Origin: Deltaproteobacteria bacterium
GTDB taxonomy: Bacteria; Desulfobacterota; Desulfobacteria; Desulfobacterales; BuS5
Assembly: GCA_021157555.1 (NCBI GenBank)
Contig: JAGGWL010000362.1
Coordinates: forward strand, 1-10,462
DNA: 10,462 bases
Direction of reading: 5' to 3'
A model generated the notes under the pieces. That model did no database searches. It had not been told where the DNA came from and worked only from the letters and a program-made list of their open reading frames with translations. A program made the position numbers and the translations under genes. Below are positions 5,595 through 10,462 of the stretch, one piece after another. The number at the start of each line of letters is the position of its first letter. The stretch's first letter is position 1.

Positions 5595-6626
5595 ATGAAT
5601 GTTAAATACATGTTCCCACTGGCAGCAGTTGTTGTTTTAATGCTGTTATCGTATGTGGGCGCCGAGGCTGGAGGGTTATCGGCGTTGTTTGGAATCGTGA
5701 TACCTTATCTGGCTGTAATAATTTTTATTGCTGGATTTGCACGGCGTATTTTAGACTGGTCGAATTCCTCGGTTCCTTTCCGCATTCCCACAACATGCGG
5801 TCAGCAGAAATCGCTTCCATGGATAAAACAGAATAAAATTGATAACCCGAGTTCTCTCGGTGGTGTTATTCTGCGAATGTTTTTTGAAGTCTGCTGTTTT
5901 CGTTCATTATTCAGGAATACCAAAAATGAGCTTTATAACGGATCACACCTTACCTATTCATGGGAAATATGGTTATGGGTTGCCGCCCTGGCATTTCATT
6001 ATGCTTTTCTTGTTGTTGTTGTAAGGCATTTAAGATTTTTTTTAGAACCTGTTCCTGCCTGCGTTAAACTAATTGAATTTTTTGATGGATTCTTTCACAT
6101 AGAATTTGTGGACAGCATAATACAGATTGGTTTACCCGGAATCATGATTTCCGGCATAGTTCTGCTGGCAGCGGTTATTTTTCTTTTTTTGAGACGCATT
6201 TTAATTCCTCAGGTAAATTATATTTCTCTTGCCGCTGATTATTTTCCTCTTTTCCTGATCATGGGAATTGCCTGCAGCGGTATTTTTATGCGTTATTTTA
6301 CTAAAGTCGATGTAATTGGAATTAAGGAATTTACAATGGGTTTAGTAACATTTCACCCTGTAATTCCCGAAGGTATTGGAGGCGTATTTTATATTCATCT
6401 GTTTCTGGTAAGTGTTTTGCTGGCATATTTTCCTTTTAGCAAACTCATGCATGCTGGTGGAATATTCCTCAGCCCGACCAGAAACCTGGCAAATAATACT
6501 CGTGCCGTAAGGCATATAAATCCCTGGAACTATGATGTACCTGTTCATACATATGAAGAATATGAAGATGACTTCAGGGAAAAAATGATAGAAGCTGGGC
6601 TCCCAGTAGAAAAGGAGTTAAAATGA
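5595..6626 (+). CDS. dsrM: DsrM, membrane heme b subunit of DsrMKJOP
   Basis: Integral membrane cytochrome b of the NarI type; it exchanges electrons with the quinone pool or with DsrP/DsrJ and passes them to DsrK. The protein has 343 residues. Hydrophobic segments lie near 7-21, 30-48, 124-143, 182-200, 215-231 and 262-280. The four expected heme b ligands can be placed by spacing: H135 and H145 (10 apart, HYAFLVVVVRH) and H268 and H286 (18 apart), the same spacing as the H56/H66 and H187/H205 pairs of E. coli NarI. This implies two hemes b. The C-terminal soluble tail (RHINPWNYDVPVHTYEEYEDDFREKM) is typical of DsrM and probably contacts DsrK. The gene overlaps dsrK by 4 bp (ATGA), so translation is likely coupled. 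The assignment is secure from both sequence and operon. Confidence 0.95.
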   Translation: MNVKYMFPLAAVVVLMLLSYVGAEAGGLSALFGIVIPYLAVIIFIAGFARRILDWSNSSVPFRIPTTCGQQKSLPWIKQNKIDNPSSLGGVILRMFFEVCCFRSLFRNTKNELYNGSHLTYSWEIWLWVAALAFHYAFLVVVVRHLRFFLEPVPACVKLIEFFDGFFHIEFVDSIIQIGLPGIMISGIVLLAAVIFLFLRRILIPQVNYISLAADYFPLFLIMGIACSGIFMRYFTKVDVIGIKEFTMGLVTFHPVIPEGIGGVFYIHLFLVSVLLAYFPFSKLMHAGGIFLSPTRNLANNTRAVRHINPWNYDVPVHTYEEYEDDFREKMIEAGLPVEKELK

Positions 6627-8251
6627 CAGAACTGAAACCTGATGAATTATTAGCAAAAATAGATCGAAATCCACCTGCTTCAGGATGGATGGATACACCG
6701 ATTGAGATCAGAAAGGGCATATACTGCTATGCTGCCAACCCTAAAAGTGTTGAATATCTCGGTCTTCCGAATGCCAGAAAATGGAACCCTCTCGAAAAAG
6801 ACTGGAAACTGCCTGAGAATTGGCAGGAAATCATTCACAATGGTTTTAAGGAGAGGCTGGAAAAATTCCGTACATTTAAAATCTTTATGGATATCTGTGT
6901 CAGATGTGGAGCATGTGCCGATAAATGTCACTTTTTTATAGGAACCGGTGATCCAAAAAATATGCCGGTTTTACGTGCCGAACTGCTCCGCTCCGTTTAC
7001 AGGAATGACTTTACAACCTTTGGAAAGATTCTTGGTAAAGTAGGGGGAGCCAGAAAGATGACTCTGGATGTACTGAAAGAGTGGTGGTATTATTTTTTCC
7101 AGTGTACAGAGTGCCGCCGCTGTTCTGTTTTTTGTCCTTACGGCATAGACACTGCCGAGATTACAATTATGGGCAGAGAACTTCTAAACCTGATCGGCCT
7201 GAATATAGACTGGATTGCAACTCCTGTTGCGAATTGCTACAGAACAGGCAACCATCTTGGAATTCAACCGCATGCGTTTAAGGATATGCTCGATTTTTTT
7301 GTCGAGGATATCGAAGAAGTTACCGGGGTTCAGTTAGAACCTCAGTATAATAAAAAAGGGGCGGATATTCTTTTTGTAACCCCTTCAGGCGATGTATTTG
7401 CGGATCCAGGCACATATACCTGTATGGGCTATATGATGCTTTTTCATTATTTGAAAGAAAAATACGGTCTTGATGTTACATGGAGTACTTATGCATCAGA
7501 AGGCGGTAATTTTGGTTTTTTTACCTCACATGAAACCATGAAAAGACTCAATTCAAAAATGTATGCTGAAGCTAAACGATTGGGTGTTAAATGGATTCTT
7601 GGCGGTGAATGCGGGCATATGTGGCGGGTAGTTCATCAATATATGGATACCATGAACGGCCCTGCAGATTTCATGGAAGAACCGGTTTCTCCGATTACCG
7701 GGACAAAGTTTGAAAATGCAAAATCAACCAAAATGGTTCATATTGCCGAATTTACGGCCGATTTGATTAAACACAATAAACTCGAACTCGATGTTACGAG
7801 AAACGATCACCTGAAAGTTACTTATCATGATTCATGCAATCCCGCCAGAGGAATGGGACTGCTGGATGAGCCCAGATATGTAATTAATAATGTTTGTAAT
7901 AATTTTTATGAAATGCCGGCCAACACTATCAGGGAACAGACTTTCTGCTGCGGAAGCGGGGCAGGGCTTAATGCCGGAGAAAATATTGAATTAAGAATGG
8001 CAGGCGGTTTGCCAAGGGCTAATGCGGTTAAATATGTTCATGAAAAACATGGTGTAAACATGCTGGCCTGTATTTGTGCAATTGACAGGGCTGCATTCCC
8101 GGCTCTTATGGAATACTGGGTGCCTGAAGTTGATGTAATCGGACTTCATGAATTGGTCGCCAATGCCTTGATTATGCCTGGAGAATCAAAGAGAACTACT
8201 GATTTACGCGGTGAACCGTTACTCGGAATGGAGGATGAGGCTGATGAATGA
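6623..8251 (+). CDS. dsrK: DsrK, HdrD-like catalytic iron-sulfur subunit
   Basis: Cytoplasmic catalytic subunit of DsrMKJOP, related to heterodisulfide reductase HdrD and thought to reduce the DsrC trisulfide formed by DsrAB. The protein has 542 residues, the usual length. Two [4Fe-4S] ferredoxin sites are clear: C92-x2-C95-x2-C98-x3-C102 and C161-x2-C164-x2-C167-x3-C171-P. The C-terminal CCG-type domain has C405 (HDSCNPARG), C442-C443-G444 (FCCGSGAG), then C483 and C485 (ACICAID) in place of the canonical final CxxC; together these probably hold the special catalytic cluster. A degenerate first CCG-like half may be marked by C330 (GGECGH). A good GGAG ribosome site (AAAAGGAG) sits in the end of dsrM. 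The frame overlaps dsrM by 4 bp and dsrJ by 8 bp. The assignment is firm. Confidence 0.96.
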   Translation: MTELKPDELLAKIDRNPPASGWMDTPIEIRKGIYCYAANPKSVEYLGLPNARKWNPLEKDWKLPENWQEIIHNGFKERLEKFRTFKIFMDICVRCGACADKCHFFIGTGDPKNMPVLRAELLRSVYRNDFTTFGKILGKVGGARKMTLDVLKEWWYYFFQCTECRRCSVFCPYGIDTAEITIMGRELLNLIGLNIDWIATPVANCYRTGNHLGIQPHAFKDMLDFFVEDIEEVTGVQLEPQYNKKGADILFVTPSGDVFADPGTYTCMGYMMLFHYLKEKYGLDVTWSTYASEGGNFGFFTSHETMKRLNSKMYAEAKRLGVKWILGGECGHMWRVVHQYMDTMNGPADFMEEPVSPITGTKFENAKSTKMVHIAEFTADLIKHNKLELDVTRNDHLKVTYHDSCNPARGMGLLDEPRYVINNVCNNFYEMPANTIREQTFCCGSGAGLNAGENIELRMAGGLPRANAVKYVHEKHGVNMLACICAIDRAAFPALMEYWVPEVDVIGLHELVANALIMPGESKRTTDLRGEPLLGMEDEADE

Positions 8252-8639
8252 TAAAAGCAAAATCGTCATCGGATTGATTATATTTTTTGTAATTATAACT
8301 TCTCCTTTTTGGTATAATATGGGGAAAGCTGTTTCTGTTCCGGAACCTAAACTTTCGGATAAGGCCAAAGCCGCTAAAGTATGTGTTGAATCCAAGGAAT
8401 ATATGAAAACTAATCATATGCATATTCTGGATATATGGCGAAATGAAGTTGTACGGAAAGGCAATAGAACCTATACGAACAGCATGGGCAAAGAATATAA
8501 CATCAGTCTTTCCAGCGGCGAAGAGTCATGTCTCGGATGCCATGGCGACAAGGCCGAATTTTGTGATAAATGTCACACTTATGCTTCGGTGGAACCTTAC
8601 TGCTGGGATTGTCATATTAATCCGAAGGAGAAGAAGTGA
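8244..8639 (+). CDS. dsrJ: DsrJ, periplasmic triheme cytochrome c
   Basis: Periplasmic triheme cytochrome c of DsrMKJOP. The protein has 131 residues with a single N-terminal hydrophobic segment (8-23) that has no good cleavage site and probably stays as a membrane anchor. Three heme c sites are clear: CLGCH (96-100), CDKCH (107-111) and CWDCH (120-124). C47, in AKVCVES, sits where the conserved Cys of DsrJ is found; work on Allochromatium DsrJ assigned an unusual His/Cys heme ligation to that residue, so C47 is the likely counterpart. The ATG at 8244 is preferred, with GGAGG at 8230-8234 upstream; the GTG at 8211 would overlap dsrK by 41 bp. The stop at 8637-8639 shares its last base with the dsrO start. 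Confidence 0.95.
   Translation: MNDKSKIVIGLIIFFVIITSPFWYNMGKAVSVPEPKLSDKAKAAKVCVESKEYMKTNHMHILDIWRNEVVRKGNRTYTNSMGKEYNISLSSGEESCLGCHGDKAEFCDKCHTYASVEPYCWDCHINPKEKK
8625..8630 (+). promoter_or_regulatory. Ribosome binding site that fixes the dsrO start
   Basis: AAGGAG inside the end of dsrJ lies 8 nt before the ATG at 8639, which itself overlaps the dsrJ stop by one base. It favours that ATG over the GTG one codon earlier. Confidence 0.65.
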
Positions 8640-9427
8640 TGAAAAACAGCAGAAGAAATTTTTTAAAAATAGCCGGAATTTCAGCCGTAGGGCTTGGAAT
8701 TAAGCCTGTTCTTAATACCTTCGCATCACCTGATGAGCATGCTGAACAAAGCAAACCCGGTTTTGCAAAAAACGAAAATGTCCTGACAGGAAAAAGATGG
8801 GGCATGGTTATAGATACACGTAAATTTAAATCACCGGAAGATCTTGAGCCAATTGTAGAGGCCTGCCACTCCATCCACAATGTTCCTCACCATAAAGTGA
8901 AGAATCATGAAATCAAATGGATCTGGGAGGAGGAATATGAACATGCCTTTACTGACTCGGAAAATGAATATATTAATGATAGACTAAAGCATTTGCCCTT
9001 TCTTGTTCTTTGTAACCACTGCGACGATCCTCCTTGTGTAAGGGCTTGCCCCACCAAGGCGACCTTTAAACGTGAGGATGGAATCGTGATGATGGATTTT
9101 CACAGATGCATAGGCTGCAGGTTCTGCATGGCTGCATGTCCATATGGGTCACGGAGTTTTAATTTTAGAGATCCGCGTCCAGCCATAGAGCATCAGAATC
9201 CGGATTTTCCGACCAGAATGAAAGGCGTTGTGGAAAAATGTAATTTTTGCGCCGAAAGGCTGGCTGTGGGGAAAATGCCTAAATGTGTGGAAGCATCAAA
9301 TGGGGCCATTGCTTTTGGCGATCTTGATGATCCTGAGTCAACCGTAAGAAAATTATTAAAAGAAAATTATACGATAAGACGCAAGCCCAGTTTGGGCACA
9401 CATCCGTCTGTTTTTTACATTGTCTAA
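8639..9427 (+). CDS. dsrO: DsrO, Tat-exported periplasmic iron-sulfur subunit
   Basis: Periplasmic ferredoxin-like subunit carrying electrons between DsrJ and DsrP. The protein has 262 residues. The N terminus has a twin-arginine signal, SRRNFLK (4-10), followed by a hydrophobic stretch to about residue 29. Two cluster motifs are complete: C125-x2-C128-x4-C133-x3-C137-P and C157-x2-C160-x2-C163-x3-C167-P. A third has C201-x2-C204-x11-C216, but S220 replaces the usual fourth Cys. The motif expected near 61-76 has lost its first three Cys and keeps only C76. In the four-cluster DmsB/NrfC layout these losses remove one whole cluster and leave three (C76 with C201, C204 and C216 being the third). 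AAGGAG lies 8 nt before the ATG. A 43-bp gap precedes dsrP. Confidence 0.95.
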   Translation: MKNSRRNFLKIAGISAVGLGIKPVLNTFASPDEHAEQSKPGFAKNENVLTGKRWGMVIDTRKFKSPEDLEPIVEACHSIHNVPHHKVKNHEIKWIWEEEYEHAFTDSENEYINDRLKHLPFLVLCNHCDDPPCVRACPTKATFKREDGIVMMDFHRCIGCRFCMAACPYGSRSFNFRDPRPAIEHQNPDFPTRMKGVVEKCNFCAERLAVGKMPKCVEASNGAIAFGDLDDPESTVRKLLKENYTIRRKPSLGTHPSVFYIV

Positions 9428-9470
9428 AATAATCTATTTTGATTTATAAAATTGCATAAAAGAGGTGGTT

Positions 9471-10462
9471 ATGCTTGAAAATGCTTTAAAAGGAAACAAG
9501 GGGTACTGGACGTGGATTGTGGTACTGCTTGTGATAATGGGCGCAGCAGGACTCTGTTATCTTAAACAGTTCTCCTTCGGCCTTGGAATAACAGGCATGA
9601 GCCGTGATGTTTCATGGGGTTTTTATATTGCCCAGTTTACTTTTCTTGTTGGAGTCGCGGCTGGTGGAGTTATGCTGGTACTTCCTTATTATCTGCATAA
9701 TTATAAGGCGTTTGGGAAGATTACAATTTTAGGTGAATTTCTCGCTATTGCCGCAGTTTGCATGTGCCTTCTGTTTATTATGGCCGATCTGGGACAACCG
9801 ATGAGAGGCCTTAATGTTTTACTGCACCCGACACCCGGCTCCATTCTATTCTGGGACATGATTGTTTTAAACGGTTATCTGTTCCTGAATATTATTATCG
9901 GCTGGAATGTTCTGGAGGCTGAACGGAATTCCGTTCCTCCGCCTAAATGGGTGAAACCTTTTATCTATATATCAATTCCATGGGCTATCGGAATCCATAC
10001 TGTAACGGCGTTTCTTTTCTGTGGTTTGCCTGGACGCCATTTCTGGCTGACGGCAATCCTGGCACCGAGATTTTTGGCCTCAGCATTTGCTGCAGGGCCG
10101 TCCTTTCTACTTTTGTTATGCTTCATTATTAGAAAATTAACAAATTTTGATCCTGGCAAACAGGCGATTCAAACGCTTGCAAAAATTATAACATACGCAA
10201 TAATCGCCAATGTATTCTTTCTTTTCTGTGAAATTTTTGTCGCTTTTTACAGCAAGATACCTGGACATACCGTCCACTTGAAATATCTTTTTGTCGGTCT
10301 GCACGGACATGGTGCTTTGGTACCATGGATGTGGGCATCACTTGTTTTTATGTTTGTGGCGATTATATTGCTTGTTAATCCGGCCACACGCCGCAATGAG
10401 ACTATTCTCGCTATATCTTGTGTTCTGATTTTTATAGGGACATGGATCGACAAAGGGCTTGG
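9471..10462 (+). CDS. dsrP: DsrP, NrfD-like membrane subunit, 3' end cut by window edge
   Basis: Integral membrane protein of the NrfD/PsrC family, expected to exchange electrons with menaquinone and pass them through DsrO and DsrJ. The ATG at 9471 follows AGAGGTGG (9461-9468). The frame stays open to the window end, giving 330 residues; the family is usually near 390-400, so the last 60 or so are missing. Hydrophobic segments lie near 14-30, 50-72, 88-106, 126-146, 163-184, 195-220, 236-260, 272-303 and 311-325, consistent with the multi-helix NrfD fold. Family-typical pieces are visible: SWGFYIAQFTFLVGVAAGGV (48-67), ADLGQPMRG (105-113) with HPTPGSILFWD (119-129), and APRFLASAFAAGPS (198-211). 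It is the last visible gene of the dsr operon, 43 bp after dsrO. Confidence 0.94.
   Translation, partial: MLENALKGNKGYWTWIVVLLVIMGAAGLCYLKQFSFGLGITGMSRDVSWGFYIAQFTFLVGVAAGGVMLVLPYYLHNYKAFGKITILGEFLAIAAVCMCLLFIMADLGQPMRGLNVLLHPTPGSILFWDMIVLNGYLFLNIIIGWNVLEAERNSVPPPKWVKPFIYISIPWAIGIHTVTAFLFCGLPGRHFWLTAILAPRFLASAFAAGPSFLLLLCFIIRKLTNFDPGKQAIQTLAKIITYAIIANVFFLFCEIFVAFYSKIPGHTVHLKYLFVGLHGHGALVPWMWASLVFMFVAIILLVNPATRRNETILAISCVLIFIGTWIDKGL

Noticed and set aside
8211..8243. GTG start giving a longer DsrJ
   Set aside because: It would overlap dsrK by 41 bp and place charged residues ahead of the signal-anchor; the ATG at 8244 has GGAGG upstream.
9965..10453. Minus-strand open frames opposite dsrP
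   Set aside because: Antisense shadows of the NrfD-like frame, which is open throughout and has family motifs.

Overview
The window looks like a piece of an AT-rich chromosome from an anaerobic sulfate- or sulfur-metabolising bacterium, most likely Desulfobacterota (for example Desulfobacterales). The main evidence is a contiguous dsrMKJO-dsrP operon for the membrane complex of dissimilatory sulfite reduction, preceded by a stand-alone RsbRD_N-domain gene, an arrangement I associate with that phylum. No dsrAB, dsrC, dsrEFH, tRNA, rRNA, CRISPR array or insertion sequence is visible. Lineage is inferred from gene content and base composition only.

Layout. (1) Positions 1-1251, minus strand: nearly all of hisS (histidyl-tRNA synthetase), cut at the left edge close to its C terminus. 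(2) Positions 1252-1419: a divergent control region with back-to-back sigma70-like promoters. A 22-bp near-perfect palindrome spans both -35 boxes, and a second 17-bp palindrome overlaps the -10 of the rightward promoter. (3) Positions 1420-4517, plus strand: four closely spaced genes encoding a zinc-ribbon Nudix hydrolase and three secreted envelope proteins (a LolA-like outer-membrane-lipoprotein-sorting-type protein, an LPP20-like protein and a FecR-domain protein). (4) Positions 4518-4907: a 390-bp gene-free stretch carrying several inverted repeats. (5) Positions 4908-5432: the RsbRD_N-domain gene. (6) Positions 5595-10462: dsrM, dsrK, dsrJ and dsrO, with overlapping or abutting reading frames, then dsrP after 43 bp, cut by the right edge after 330 codons.

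How the genes work together. DsrMKJOP is a transmembrane redox complex. DsrP and DsrM are the quinone-interacting and heme b membrane subunits. DsrJ (triheme cytochrome c) and DsrO (iron-sulfur protein with a Tat signal) face the periplasm. DsrK is the cytoplasmic HdrD-like catalytic subunit thought to act on the DsrC trisulfide made by DsrAB. The RsbRD_N protein may sense or regulate something connected with this complex. The Nudix and envelope genes form a separate transcription unit whose joint role I cannot name.

The points most worth checking are the symmetrical operator-like region between hisS and the Nudix gene, the three-protein envelope cassette, the RsbRD_N gene next to dsrM, and the paired loss of ligands for exactly one iron-sulfur cluster in DsrO.
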